64,000 nt of DNA from Bacillus sp. FJAT-18017 (GCF_001278805.1 NZ_CP012602.1:1467001-1531000); one strand, 5' to 3'; positions 1 to 8,486 are shown, numbered from the stretch's first letter. Program-made: numbers and translations. The notes: generated from the sequence alone by a model not told the origin.

Positions 1-58
1 TCTTTTACGCCAAGCCAGCTATGCTGCCTAAAAAAATCGCAACATAGGAAGTGGAATT

Positions 59-496
59 ATGTATTTTGTAGACCGTGGATTAATGGAACAAAAACTCCAA
101 TATATCGAACGCCAAACAACACTTTTCCGAAGCCGGGAAGAGTGGGAAACCGAGCTTGAACAAGCCGCGCTTGAACGGATTACACACATGCTTGCCGAGT
201 CGGTCCTAGACGTTGGCAATGCTATGATTGATGGTTTCATCATGCGTGACCCTGGCAGCTACGAAGATATTATCGACATCCTTCTGGATGAAGAAGTTAT
301 CGACAGTACTATAGCCGAAAGCATGAAAGTGCTAATTAGCCATAGAAAACAGCTTGTCCAGTTTTACACAGCCATCGACCACGAGACCATGGCCGCAGAC
401 CTTACTAGAGTTCTCGGTGAAATTGAAGCCTTCCCTGCAAAGGTTAGGACATACCTCGCCAATGAACTAGGGCCCGTATCTGCTTTCGTAAACTAA
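59..496 (+). CDS. yutE: YutE-like DUF86 (HepT-related) protein
   Basis: A 145-residue soluble all-helical protein of the DUF86 family, to which HepT RNase toxins belong. It matches what I recall of B. subtilis YutE, including the stretch VGNAMIDGFIMRDPGSYEDI near the middle and a GPVSAF ending. Active HepT toxins carry an R-x4-6-H motif followed by tyrosine. Here the corresponding segment reads SHRKQLVQFY, with Gln where the motif histidine is expected, so toxin-like RNase activity is doubtful. No MNT nucleotidyltransferase partner lies beside it. The ATG follows a GGAAGTGG ribosome binding site, and a terminator follows the stop. The family is fairly sure; the function is unknown. Confidence 0.85.
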   Translation: MYFVDRGLMEQKLQYIERQTTLFRSREEWETELEQAALERITHMLAESVLDVGNAMIDGFIMRDPGSYEDIIDILLDEEVIDSTIAESMKVLISHRKQLVQFYTAIDHETMAADLTRVLGEIEAFPAKVRTYLANELGPVSAFVN

Positions 497-515
497 ATTG
501 GGAATATTGATTAAA

Positions 516-546
516 TGAGAGGCCGCCTAATAAGCGGTCTCTTTAC
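516..546 (+). terminator. Intrinsic terminator after yutE
   Basis: A stem GAGA-CCGC / GCGG-CTCT with a short loop is followed by a T-rich tract, 20 bases after the yutE stop. Confidence 0.7.
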
Positions 547-560
547 TTGAATAAGGGGGC

Positions 561-725
561 AAGGACAATTTGCTTGTGGGCAAGTACCAAAATGTACTCG
601 AAACCCAATTTCAAGGACATTTCACCCGTCAGGCATCACCAAAATGTACTTGAACATCAATTTGAAGGACATTTCATCTGGGGGTCGGCACCGAAATGTA
701 CTCGAAGAGCTATTTCAAGGAAAAA
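561..725. repeat. 52-bp palindromic tandem array, family A, first site
   Basis: About three units start AAAATGTACTCGAA or close variants at 589, 641 and 693, exactly 52 bases apart, with a half unit before them. Each unit pairs AAATGTACT(C/T)GAA with a downstream TTTCAAGGACATTT-like arm, so it can form a hairpin. The same family recurs at 15858-16040 and 21180-21385. The array lies just beyond the yutE terminator. Confidence 0.85.
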
Positions 726-747
726 TCATTTGTAGGGCAGCACCTTA

Positions 748-998
748 ATGAAGACGGGAACAGCCGTCAAAAAAGTGGTTAGCCGACCTTCATCTTGCTT
801 ATGAAGACGGGAACAGCCGTCAAAAAAGTAGTTAGCCGGCCTTCATCTCGCTAATGAAGACGGGAACAGCCGTTAAAAAAGTGGTTAGCCAGCCTTCATC
901 TTGCTTATGAAGACGGGAACAGCTGTTAAAATAGTGGTTAGCCTACCTTCATCTAATTTATGAGTGCGGGAACAGCCGCTAAATTCATCGTTAGCCCA
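748..998. repeat. 53-bp palindromic tandem array, family B
   Basis: Five units begin with ATGA at 748, 801, 854, 907 and 960, exactly 53 bases apart. Each contains a small hairpin GACGG-gaacag-CCGTC inside a larger ATGAAG...CTTCAT pairing. In the last unit the inner stem changes to GCGG/CCGC, a paired change that keeps the stem. The sequence is unrelated to the family A array directly before it. Confidence 0.85.
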
Positions 999-1103
999 AT
1001 GCTAAAGCGAGGAATCACCAGAAATCCTGCAGGGGCGTATCTCTTTTCAAATGGATTCTTTTAGGGCATGATAGGTTTTGACTAGTTTACAGGAGTGATT
1101 TTA

Positions 1104-1868
1104 ATGAAAACGTATAAAGGTTATCTGATAGATCTTGATGGAACAATGTATAAAGGCTCAGAGAGGATTGAGGCTGCCTCCGGGTTTATTCAACGGCTTC
1201 AGGCAAAGGGGATTCCTTATCTTTTTGTAACAAATAACTCAACGCGCACACCGGCTCAGGTTGCCGAAAAGCTTAGAAGCTTTGATATACCGGCGGAGGA
1301 GTCACAGGTGTTTACAACCAGCCAGGCAACCGCAAATTATATTTATAATCAAAAACAGGATGCATCTGTTTATGTAATTGGCGAGGAGGGCCTAATTACT
1401 GCTTTCGAGGAAAAAGGAATTCGATTTGCAGGTGAGGATGCCGATTATGTTGTTTCAGGACTTGACCGCGAAATCACCTATGAAAAGCTTGCTGTTGGCT
1501 GCCTTGCAGTCCGGAATGGAGCTATCTTTATATCAACAAATGGCGATATTGCCATTCCGACGGAACGCGGTATGATGCCTGGAAACGGCTCACTGACTTC
1601 AGTAATCGCTGTTTCAACACAAACGACACCGATATTCATTGGAAAGCCTGAGCCAATCATCATGGAACAAGCATTAAAAGTGCTTGGTGTGGCAAAAGAG
1701 GACACCCTGATGGTTGGGGATTATTATGATACTGACATTATGGCGGGAATCAATGCCGGAATGGATACCCTGCTCGTCCATACAGGCGTAACGACAAGGC
1801 AGATGGCTGAAGGCTACGAAACAAAGCCAACGTATGCAGTCGATTCGCTTGACGAATGGGAAGTATAG
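1104..1868 (+). CDS. yutF: HAD superfamily class IIA phosphatase (NagD/YutF type)
   Basis: A 254-residue HAD phosphatase of the NagD-like IIA subgroup, predicted to dephosphorylate small sugar- or nucleotide-phosphates in the cytoplasm. Motif I is DLDGT (D10 nucleophile, D12), motif II is FVTNNST around residue 45, K181 lies in GKPEP (motif III), and motif IV is GDYYDTD with D206 and D211. The C2 cap lies between motifs II and III. A GTG nine bases upstream of the ATG is in frame but sits inside the AGGAG binding site, so ATG 1104 is the better start. Length and motifs fit YutF; the physiological substrate cannot be read from the sequence. Confidence 0.92.
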   Translation: MKTYKGYLIDLDGTMYKGSERIEAASGFIQRLQAKGIPYLFVTNNSTRTPAQVAEKLRSFDIPAEESQVFTTSQATANYIYNQKQDASVYVIGEEGLITAFEEKGIRFAGEDADYVVSGLDREITYEKLAVGCLAVRNGAIFISTNGDIAIPTERGMMPGNGSLTSVIAVSTQTTPIFIGKPEPIIMEQALKVLGVAKEDTLMVGDYYDTDIMAGINAGMDTLLVHTGVTTRQMAEGYETKPTYAVDSLDEWEV

Positions 1869-1871
1869 GGA

Positions 1872-1907
1872 AAAGGCCGCCTCTGGTAACGAGGCGACCT
1901 TTTTTTG
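1872..1907 (+). terminator. Intrinsic terminator after yutF
   Basis: A CGCCTC / GAGGCG stem within AAAGG...CCTTT is followed by seven T. It lies four bases after the yutF stop and may also serve the opposing yutG. Confidence 0.85.
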
Positions 1908-1929
1908 CAGAAAAAATGTTTAATGGTTA

Positions 1930-2430
1930 TTATTCCACGTTTTCAGCTCTATGGGCAAGCCGGCTTGATGCGGCAGCTGCGACGGCACCGACGATGTCAT
2001 CAAGGAACGTATGAACCTCGCCCGAAGATTTGTCATTTAGCTGGCGGAGGATCCCTGGTTTTTGTTTATCAATATATCCATAGTTTGTGAACCCGATCGA
2101 GCCATACACGTTCACAATCGAAAACGCAAGAACTTCATCTACTCCATAAAGCCCTTCATCCGTTTTAATAATGGATTGGAGCGGTTCTTCAAGAAGCCCC
2201 TTCTCGGCAAGCATATCAAGCTGTATTCCTGTAATAATTGCGTTCTGTACCTCGCGTTTGGAAAGGACGCGCTCCACGTTATGAAGGCAGTCTTCAATTT
2301 TCAGGTCGTCATGATAATTTTGCTGTAAAAAATAAACGAGGTCAGCGATATCCTGAACCTCGACTCCTCGCTCTTTAAGCCATCTGCGGGCAGTCGTTTC
2401 TGTTAAATCTGCTTTTTTCATTTCTCCCAT
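1930..2430 (-). CDS. yutG: PgpA-family protein YutG (phosphatidylglycerophosphatase A-like)
   Basis: A 166-residue protein of the PgpA family, best matching B. subtilis YutG. It carries the family's conserved segments DEVLAFSIVNVYGSIGFTNY and DDIVGAVAAAASSRLAHR near the C terminus. The enterobacterial PgpA members are membrane lipid phosphatases, but this Gram-positive version is shorter and largely soluble, so phosphatidylglycerophosphatase activity is only an inference from the family. ATG 2430 follows AAGGTGAT at good spacing; a second ATG three codons on has its purine tract too close. It converges on yutF. Confidence 0.85.
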   Translation of the reverse strand: MGEMKKADLTETTARRWLKERGVEVQDIADLVYFLQQNYHDDLKIEDCLHNVERVLSKREVQNAIITGIQLDMLAEKGLLEEPLQSIIKTDEGLYGVDEVLAFSIVNVYGSIGFTNYGYIDKQKPGILRQLNDKSSGEVHTFLDDIVGAVAAAASSRLAHRAENVE

Positions 2431-2667
2431 TTGCTAATCACCTTTTCCTTGAATATTCACTATCTATATACCCTTTTTCTTTACATTATGCATGACCTAG
2501 ACAAAAGGCTCAAATTTGGCAGGCATTCTTTTCTATTCTGCTCAAATGCCGGGGGTTCATGCCGCCTATGGAAATTTCTCAACAAGTGGAGTTGGGCCCA
2601 CATCAATCCACTCAAACGAAAATGCTAACAGAGGGAAAGCGAACATATACATTTCAATAGGAAACAA

Positions 2668-3693
2668 ATGAAAGTGGGTGTCGGGATGCTTGAGAAAATG
2701 CTTGAACAAGTTTATGGAATAAAAAGCGAAGAATATATGCAAGTGGAATCATTTAATGCGTTTCGGGGCAATGGGAATTATTACTTTGTTGCTGACCCTG
2801 GCCCAAAGGATGAAGAAGAAATAGAGGAGCTCCAAAAGCTTGCTGCCCATTTGGCAGCTTACGGTGATACGAAAGTTCCTGCTCTCCTGCCAACACAAAG
2901 CGGAACCCTGCTTGCACAGTGGGAAAATAAAAGATTTTGTCTTTTAACCTGTCAGCTATCGGAGAGGAAAGCGAACCAAAGGCTTGGAAGGAGGCTGGCT
3001 AAATTCCATGAAAGGGGGAGGTTTGTTCCCTTTCAGGTTCGGAAAAGTTCGCGAATTGGAAATTGGAAGCAGTTGTGGGAGGCAAGGATGGATCAAATGG
3101 AAAAGGTATGGTCCGAAAAAATATTTCAACCTTCTGATGAACAATTTGAAAAAATTTTTATTGAATCCTTTCCTTATTACCTTGGGTTAGCGGAAAATGC
3201 GGTTCAATACCTTGTTGATACAGAAATAGATGATGACCCTCTGGACAGCGACAGCGGTACAGTTTGCCATGAACGTTTCTCCGAGTACACCTGGGGCAAG
3301 CGCTATATAATTAAAAACCCGATGGATTGGGTATTTGACCATCGCAGCAGAGACCTTGCCGAGTGGGCGAGAGGGCGTTATTTTCACAATAGCCGGACGT
3401 GCGGACCGGAAATAACCGCGTTTCTTGCCAATTATCAGGAAGTAGCTCCATTATCGCCGTTTTCATGGCGGCTTCTCGTTGCCCGGCTTTTGTTTCCGGT
3501 GCATTACCTGGAAACAATCGAAACATATTACAGTGCATCCCGGGAATCAGACAGACGTGCCTCGGAAGAAAGACTTACTGCGATTATCAGGAAGAGTGAT
3601 GATTATGAACAATTTCTCGCCGGTTTCTTTGCCCTTGCTCATCCATCAGTTGCCTCAAAGCTTCCGAGGCCCGAATGGCTTATGGCCAAATAA
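2668..3693 (+). CDS. yutH: YutH-like putative spore coat kinase-fold protein
   Basis: A protein of about 340 residues resembling YutH, a spore-coat-associated member of the CotS/CotI kinase-fold group. The N-terminal part looks like a kinase N-lobe and the middle carries GRRLAKFHERG, where such proteins have a catalytic-loop-like helix. CHERFSEYTWG and DWVFDHRSRDLAEWAR follow, equivalent to the aminoglycoside-kinase-like catalytic and DFG regions. The start is uncertain: ATG 2668 follows AGGAAA, while ATG 2686 (six codons on) follows AAGTGGGTG. Expression in the mother cell during sporulation is expected from the family but no sigma-E or sigma-K promoter was assigned. Confidence 0.8.
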   Translation: MKVGVGMLEKMLEQVYGIKSEEYMQVESFNAFRGNGNYYFVADPGPKDEEEIEELQKLAAHLAAYGDTKVPALLPTQSGTLLAQWENKRFCLLTCQLSERKANQRLGRRLAKFHERGRFVPFQVRKSSRIGNWKQLWEARMDQMEKVWSEKIFQPSDEQFEKIFIESFPYYLGLAENAVQYLVDTEIDDDPLDSDSGTVCHERFSEYTWGKRYIIKNPMDWVFDHRSRDLAEWARGRYFHNSRTCGPEITAFLANYQEVAPLSPFSWRLLVARLLFPVHYLETIETYYSASRESDRRASEERLTAIIRKSDDYEQFLAGFFALAHPSVASKLPRPEWLMAK

Positions 3694-3743
3694 ACATTAA
3701 AACGCCTGTACTATTCCGTTGCACCCCATTCCACCTTTAACTG

Positions 3744-3772
3744 AGCCGTTGTAATAAAACGGCCAGTTTTTT
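3744..3772 (+). terminator. Possible terminator after yutH
   Basis: A short GCCGTT / AACGGC stem is followed closely by a run of T. The stem is only six pairs. Confidence 0.5.
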
Positions 3773-3975
3773 TAGTTATTAAGGAAGTTTATACTGTGAA
3801 AAGGTGATAATGCACTTAGAGCAGCCGCCAGCGGGCGCATTCAGTCCATAAGGCACTTAATGCGCGAAGTGTTTCATTGTATTTTAACGAAAATTTAGAT
3901 TCCCGAACTAATTAGTTTTCTTATCTAAAAATTATGCTAGTATATGGATATATCAGACAATCTTGGAGGTCAACT

Positions 3976-4956
3976 ATGAAACCCTACGTATACATAACAA
4001 GACAAGTTCCAGAAGAGACTATTTCCTTGTTAACAGAAAAATATGAGGTTGCTATGTGGGAGAAGGAAGATGTCCCTGTTCCGAGAGAAAAGCTTCTTGA
4101 AGAAGCCCGAAAAGCAGATGGACTCCTTACCGTCCTTTCTGATTCTATTGATGAAGAAGTTCTGTCAGCTGGGGGTCGCCTAAAGGTTGTGTCCAATCTC
4201 GCTGTTGGATATGACAATATCGACCTTGCGGCTGCAAGCAGCAATGGAATTGCAGTCACGAATACACCGGATGTTCTGACCGATACAACAGCTGATTTGA
4301 GCTTTGCGCTTTTAATGGCTTCGGCGCGGAGGATAGTTGAGGCTTCCGATCTAATTAAGGAAGACAAATGGACAAGCTGGAGCCCCTTTCTTATGGCAGG
4401 ACGCGATATCCATCATAAAACGATTGGCATCGTCGGCATGGGGAAAATCGGTGCTGCGGTCGCAAAGCGTGCCACTGGTTTTGATATGAATATCCTTTAC
4501 CATAACAGATCGAGAAATATGCAGGTGGAAGAAGCGATTGGTGCCCAATACGTTTCCTTCGAGGAACTTGTTGCCGAGTCCGATTTCATTGTCTGCCTTA
4601 CTCCGCTTACAGAGCAGACCTGGAATATGTTTACAAGAGATGTCTTTAGAAGAATGAAGAAATCAGCTATCTTTATCAATGTATCACGCGGCCCAGTCAT
4701 TGATGAACAGGCCTTGTATGATGCACTTGTTGAAGGAGACATAGCCGGTGCCGGCCTGGATGTTTTTGAAAAAGAGCCAATCAGCGCAGGCCATCCGCTT
4801 TTAAAATTGAAAAATGTAACGGCGATTCCGCACATTGGCAGTGCAAGTGTTGAGACTCGTACAGCGATGATCGAAATTTGCGCCGAAAATATTGACCGTG
4901 TCCTGTCTGGCAAGGAGCCGAAAACACTTGTCAATAAGGATTGGAAGCAGGCATAG
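3976..4956 (+). CDS. D-isomer-specific 2-hydroxyacid dehydrogenase (D-glycerate dehydrogenase / glyoxylate reductase type)
   Basis: A 326-residue cytoplasmic NAD(P)H-dependent dehydrogenase of the D-2-hydroxyacid family, probably interconverting hydroxypyruvate/D-glycerate or glyoxylate/glycolate. The Rossmann motif is GMGKIG at residues 154-159. The catalytic Arg lies in NVSRGPVID, the Glu in DVFEKEP and the His in IPHIGSAS, and NLAVGYDNID near residue 75-85 is the substrate loop. ATG 3976 follows TTGGAGGT; an in-frame ATG 42 bases upstream lacks a binding site. It is a single gene with its own terminator. Exact substrate is not determinable. Confidence 0.9.
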   Translation: MKPYVYITRQVPEETISLLTEKYEVAMWEKEDVPVPREKLLEEARKADGLLTVLSDSIDEEVLSAGGRLKVVSNLAVGYDNIDLAAASSNGIAVTNTPDVLTDTTADLSFALLMASARRIVEASDLIKEDKWTSWSPFLMAGRDIHHKTIGIVGMGKIGAAVAKRATGFDMNILYHNRSRNMQVEEAIGAQYVSFEELVAESDFIVCLTPLTEQTWNMFTRDVFRRMKKSAIFINVSRGPVIDEQALYDALVEGDIAGAGLDVFEKEPISAGHPLLKLKNVTAIPHIGSASVETRTAMIEICAENIDRVLSGKEPKTLVNKDWKQA

Positions 4957-4964
4957 AACAGCAA

Positions 4965-4997
4965 AAAGCGATTGCCGATGAGGCAATCGCTTATTTT
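4965..4997. terminator. Bidirectional terminator between the dehydrogenase and yutI
   Basis: An 11-pair stem AAGCGATTGCC / GGCAATCGCTT with loop GATGA has A- and T-rich flanks on both sides and lies between convergent genes. Confidence 0.8.
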
Positions 4998-5011
4998 GTA
5001 TAAATCATAGA

Positions 5012-5248
5012 TTAAAATACTTGTTCTACTTCAACTACTCCAGGAACTTCTTCAAGAAGGGCGCGCTCAATGCCAGCCTTCAATGTGATTGTTGAACTAG
5101 GGCAGCTGCCGCAAGCACCAAGTAAACGGAGTTTTACAATGCCGTCCTCGACATCAACTAATTCACAATCACCGCCGTCGCGGAGAAGAAATGGACGCAA
5201 TTTATCTAGTACATCCTGGACCTGTGAAAACATTTCTTGTTCGGTCAT
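5012..5248 (-). CDS. yutI: NifU C-terminal domain iron-sulfur carrier (NfuA-like, YutI)
   Basis: A 78-residue single-domain NifU-like scaffold/carrier that binds an Fe-S cluster between dimer subunits and passes it to target proteins. The defining CxxC is C46-G-S-C49 within [11 protein letters not shown], preceded by the typical [14 protein letters not shown]. It lies near YutM and several redox enzymes. ATG follows AAAGGAGT. Confidence 0.93.
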   Translation of the reverse strand: MTEQEMFSQVQDVLDKLRPFLLRDGGDCELVDVEDGIVKLRLLGACGSCPSSTITLKAGIERALLEEVPGVVEVEQVF

Positions 5249-5390
5249 GAAAATCGACTCCTTTCATAGTATCTATTATAATCGGAGAAGGGGTAAAAAT
5301 CCATTCTCTAAATTAGGAAATCTTATTTTTGTATCATAAATTATCTTTTTATGTTCTTAATGTTGTAAAATTTGTTTAGGGGGGATCGAA

Positions 5391-5717
5391 ATGGCTGAAT
5401 CAAAAGTTGAAATTATTGTCTACGGGGCGGAGCAGCTTTGTCCAAGCTGTGTAAACCTCCCATCATCAAAAGAAACATACGAATGGCTTGAAGCCGCTGT
5501 GGCAAGAAAGTTTCCAAACCAGCCGTTTGGGATTACATACGTGGATATTTACAATCCGCCTGCAGATCCTGCCAAACGAGACTTTGCAGAACGCGTCATT
5601 GACGAAGACATGTTTTATCCCGTCGTCTTGATTGGTGACAAAGTCGTCGGTGAGGGCAATCCACGCCTAAAAACCATCTTCACTGAACTCGAAAGTTATG
5701 GCTACCAAGCGGGGTAA
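5391..5717 (+). CDS. yuzD: YuzD family protein (DUF1462, thioredoxin-like fold)
   Basis: A 108-residue protein of the YuzD family. A CxxC (C17, C20) sits in GAEQLCPSC near the N terminus, in the position of a thioredoxin/glutaredoxin active site, followed by a conserved YVDIYNPP region and a C-terminal segment ending in LESYGY. A redox or metal-handling role with the adjacent Fe-S carrier YutI, which is divergent and upstream, is an inference from context. ATG follows GGGGGGAT. No terminator is evident before the repeat array downstream. Confidence 0.88.
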   Translation: MAESKVEIIVYGAEQLCPSCVNLPSSKETYEWLEAAVARKFPNQPFGITYVDIYNPPADPAKRDFAERVIDEDMFYPVVLIGDKVVGEGNPRLKTIFTELESYGYQAG

Positions 5718-5756
5718 ACCAGTCCGGCGGACAATCCTTTGTGGGAAAAAACGAAG

Positions 5757-6106
5757 GAACGACAACTCGGGGTGTTCGAGGCATCAAGATGTCATTCATA
5801 AAGGCGATGAATGACAACTCGGGGTGTTGGAGGCATGAAGATGTTATTCATAAAGGTGATGAATGACAACTCTGGGTGTTCGAGGCATCAAGATGTCATT
5901 CATAAAGGTGGTGAATAACAACTCGGGTATTCGAGGCATGAAGATGTTATTCATTAAGGTGATGAATGACAACTCGAGGTGTTCAAGGGATTAAGATGTC
6001 ATTCATAAAGATGGTGAATAACAACTCGGGGTATTCGAGGCATGAAGATGTTATTCATTAAGGTGATGAATGACAACTCGAGGTGTTCAAGGGATTAAGA
6101 TGTCAT
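5757..6106. repeat. 52-bp palindromic tandem array, family C (seven units)
   Basis: Units beginning (G/A)ACAACTC lie at 5761, 5813, 5865, 5917, 5968, 6020 and 6072, spaced 52, 52, 52, 51, 52 and 52. In most units GAATGACA pairs with TGTCATTC across about 33 bases. Units four and six instead have GAATAACA paired with TGTTATTC, a compensatory change, so the later units alternate in a 104-base dimer pattern. A lone copy of this family lies at 41285-41340. The array fills the gap between convergent yuzD and yutJ. Confidence 0.9.
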
Positions 6107-6121
6107 ATAAATCTTTTTTAC

Positions 6122-6157
6122 AAAATTGGCCTTCCTCACCAAGAGGAAGGCATTTTG
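6122..6157. terminator. Terminator-like hairpin
   Basis: GCCTTCCTC / GAGGAAGGC stem with loop ACCAA, with A- and T-rich flanks, lies at the end of the family C array. Confidence 0.7.
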
Positions 6158-6244
6158 CATCTATTCATCCTCTTCTGGAGAAGGGAAGAACGCCACTTTG
6201 AAAACCAAAATTTCTCCAAAACTTTTTTAAAAAACTTCCCCAGT

Positions 6245-6281
6245 CAAAAAGAAAAACCAGGCCTCCGAAGCCCGGTTCAAA
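6245..6281 (-). terminator. Intrinsic terminator after yutJ
   Basis: On the minus strand a AACCGGGC...GCCTGGTT stem is followed by a T-rich run just past the yutJ stop. Confidence 0.75.
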
Positions 6282-6285
6282 ATAA

Positions 6286-7353
6286 TCATCCCTTATGGTA
6301 TTTGTATAACCAAAGTACACCGGATTTGATTAGCCGCGCGACTCTGCCGGTGATCGCCCGTTCCGCCATCATCCCAAAGCCTTGTTTCTTCCCAAGTGAG
6401 CCAAGCACACCTTTCAGCTTGATCGGAGGGAATGTCTCTGGCAGCTCCTCGCCATTCCAGCGTTTCTTCAGCACCTCGGCAATCTGCTCCGCCTGGCCCT
6501 CCGCAAGCTGGGCGCTTGGGGCATGGGGAAGGCTCGCGCAATCCCCGACCGCAAATACATCTTCATAGTCTGGTAGATGGTGATGGGCAGTAATCTTCAG
6601 CCTGCCGAGCGAATCCTTCTCCACATCGAGGCTCCTGACTACCTGGCTTGCTTGAATACCAGCAGTCCAGACAATCGCATCGCATGGAACCTGCTCAGTA
6701 TGGTTAAAAAGCAGCCCTTCTTCAACTCTAGTAATATTTGAATTATTGACAATCTCAACATTGTGTTCAATGAACCAGTTTTCCACATATTCACTCAGCC
6801 TGTCGGGAAAGTCCGAAAGAATGTGCTTGCCTCGGTCAAACAGCTTCACACGCAAATCCGTGCGGCTTTCACTTAATTCGCTGGCAAGCTCAACCCCGCT
6901 AAGGCCGGCTCCGACAATCCCGACCGTCGAACCAGGGGCAAGATTGCTTAACACCTGATACGTCTCGCGTGCTTTGCCGATGCTCTGAATGCTTAGTGTA
7001 TAAGTGTCTGCACCGGGGACATTATGGTACTTATCCTCACAGCCAAGCCCGATCACCAGGATGTCATAGCCAAGCTTCGTGCCATCAGCAAAATCCACAG
7101 TTTTTCTTTCCAGATCAATTTTCGCCACATCCCCATAACGAACCGTCAAACGCTCATGCCTCGGAAAGTCAACACGAAGCTCCCGGTCAGACACCGTCCC
7201 GGCAGCAAGCGCATAGTATTCAGTCTTCAAACCGTGATAAGGTACACGGTCAACGAGCGTAATCTCAACATCTTCCGGAAGATGATCCGGAAGCAGCTCA
7301 TCAATTAGCTTCAAGCCCCCATAGCCTCCGCCAAGGATTACAAGATTCTTCAT
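6286..7353 (-). CDS. yutJ: YutJ, NADH dehydrogenase-like flavoprotein
   Basis: A 355-residue FAD/NAD(P)-binding oxidoreductase of the type II NADH dehydrogenase group. The N-terminal FAD-binding Rossmann motif is ILGGGYGG (residues 6-13). The central NAD-binding motif is VGIVGAGLSGVELA, and VFAVGDCASLP late in the chain contacts FAD. It is shorter than YumB in this window and lacks an obvious C-terminal amphipathic membrane-targeting helix, so respiratory function is less certain. It converges on yuzD and diverges from yuzB. ATG follows AAAAGGGGT. Confidence 0.88.
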   Translation of the reverse strand: MKNLVILGGGYGGLKLIDELLPDHLPEDVEITLVDRVPYHGLKTEYYALAAGTVSDRELRVDFPRHERLTVRYGDVAKIDLERKTVDFADGTKLGYDILVIGLGCEDKYHNVPGADTYTLSIQSIGKARETYQVLSNLAPGSTVGIVGAGLSGVELASELSESRTDLRVKLFDRGKHILSDFPDRLSEYVENWFIEHNVEIVNNSNITRVEEGLLFNHTEQVPCDAIVWTAGIQASQVVRSLDVEKDSLGRLKITAHHHLPDYEDVFAVGDCASLPHAPSAQLAEGQAEQIAEVLKKRWNGEELPETFPPIKLKGVLGSLGKKQGFGMMAERAITGRVARLIKSGVLWLYKYHKG

Positions 7354-7575
7354 TTAAAATTACCCCTTTTTCTGTCGCAAAAAATATGATGTCTTGCAGG
7401 TGGAAATTTTTTCAGCATAATATATTTTCAGTAAATTTGCACAGATAAAGTATAGCTGAGTTGTGTCGATATCTCAACAAATAGCGCTTACATATTGACT
7501 TCTGTCCCAACATGTGATAATTGACTGAATCTTAAAAAAACGATACGATGATACTTATAAATGAGGTGAAGCCCA

Positions 7576-7815
7576 ATGATTAAACCACGCATCGAATTTT
7601 GTGTCGACAACCTTGCAAGCGGTTCACAGGCTGCCCGTGCCAAGCTCGGGCAAGACCCCAATCTAGACATTATCGAAAAGGGATGCCTCGGCTACTGCGG
7701 CAAATGCGCAGCCTCCTTCTACGCCCTCGTCAACGGCAAACCCATCCAGGGCGACACCCCCAGCAAACTAGTCCAGAACATCTATCACCATTTGGAGGAC
7801 AACCCAATTTTTTAA
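7576..7815 (+). CDS. yuzB: YuzB family protein (DUF1450)
   Basis: A 79-residue YuzB-like protein with cysteines C9, C37, C41 and C44; the segment GCLGYCGKC resembles a thioredoxin-like [2Fe-2S] ferredoxin or metal site. It is divergently transcribed from yutJ, an arrangement recalled from B. subtilis. A small Fe-S or redox carrier working with the neighbouring NADH oxidoreductases is an inference. ATG follows GAGGTGA at normal spacing. Confidence 0.88.
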   Translation: MIKPRIEFCVDNLASGSQAARAKLGQDPNLDIIEKGCLGYCGKCAASFYALVNGKPIQGDTPSKLVQNIYHHLEDNPIF

Positions 7816-7865
7816 TGCTTTTTTGGAAAAATGGGCCGATGCCCTTAGGTGAAATAATTTAGTGA

Positions 7866-8036
7866 AATCCAGCTCCAGCGCCTAGCGCCTAGTGTCCTTC
7901 GCTCTCCGCCCTACGATAAGTCAACATCGAATCGCCTTTGGCTCTTCGTGTTTCCTTTATCTCAGTTGGAGAAACTCCAGGCCATACGGCGCTTACCAGG
8001 ACGCTTCCGCTTTATATGCCACACAAAGCAGACTAG
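7866..8036. repeat. Dispersed intergenic repeat, family R1
   Basis: The block starts CAGCTCCAGCGCCTAG, passes through CCCTACGATAAGTCA, ATCGAATCGC and CTCTTCGTG, and ends near GGACGCTTCCGCTTT. The same ordered segments occur at 16491-16710 and 48207-48623, and the right-hand part at 54163-54306. No open reading frame is conserved among copies. It behaves as a short non-autonomous dispersed repeat with GCGC-rich ends. Confidence 0.8.
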
Positions 8037-8099
8037 TTGAGGAATTGCTCCCAACAGAATATACTATTACTAAGGCAATTTTTTGAAGGAGGGACTTGG

Positions 8100-8465
8100 A
8101 TGGAAAGCCAAGTAGTGAATATAACTGAAGCAGCTGCGTTGCAGATTAAAGATATGATGAAGCAAAACGAAGAAGAAGGCTCATTCCTTCGCGTAGGCGT
8201 AAAAGGCGGCGGATGCAGCGGTCTGTCCTATGGCATGGGCTTTGATCAGGAAATTAGCGAAAGCGATATTCTGCTTGAGCAGCATGGAATCCAAATTCTT
8301 ATTAATAAAGAAGACGGCCCAATCCTGAATGGCACAAAAATTGATTTCAAACAATCCTTGATGGGCGGCGGATTCACCATCGACAATCCAAACGCTATCG
8401 CTTCCTGCGGCTGCGGATCTTCATTCCGTACAGCAACTAAGACTGGCACACCAGAGGAATGCTAA
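8100..8465 (+). CDS. yutM: HesB/IscA-family iron-sulfur assembly protein (SufA-like, YutM)
   Basis: A 121-residue A-type Fe-S carrier. The three conserved ligand cysteines are C39 in GGGCSG and C103 and C105 in SCGCGSSF; a fourth cysteine is the final residue (C121). Such proteins accept clusters from the SUF scaffold and deliver them to apoproteins. Start ATG 8100 follows GAAGGAGGG; the longer in-frame extension upstream runs into the dispersed repeat and is rejected. It lies near YutI, YuzB and YuzD. Confidence 0.93.
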   Translation: MESQVVNITEAAALQIKDMMKQNEEEGSFLRVGVKGGGCSGLSYGMGFDQEISESDILLEQHGIQILINKEDGPILNGTKIDFKQSLMGGGFTIDNPNAIASCGCGSSFRTATKTGTPEEC

Positions 8466-8486
8466 ACCGAGTTTCATTCGTTTAAA

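Noticed and set aside
59..496. Toxin-antitoxin pair at yutE
   Set aside because: No MNT partner is adjacent and the HepT motif histidine appears replaced.
547..735. 62-codon frame over the first family A array
   Set aside because: It translates tandem repeats and has no binding site.
561..998. CRISPR array interpretation of the tandem repeats
   Set aside because: Units are contiguous 52-53 bp copies without unique spacers, and no cas genes are nearby.
6083..6568. 161-codon plus-strand frame over the yutJ 3' end
   Set aside because: It is antisense to yutJ and starts in a repeat array and terminator hairpins.
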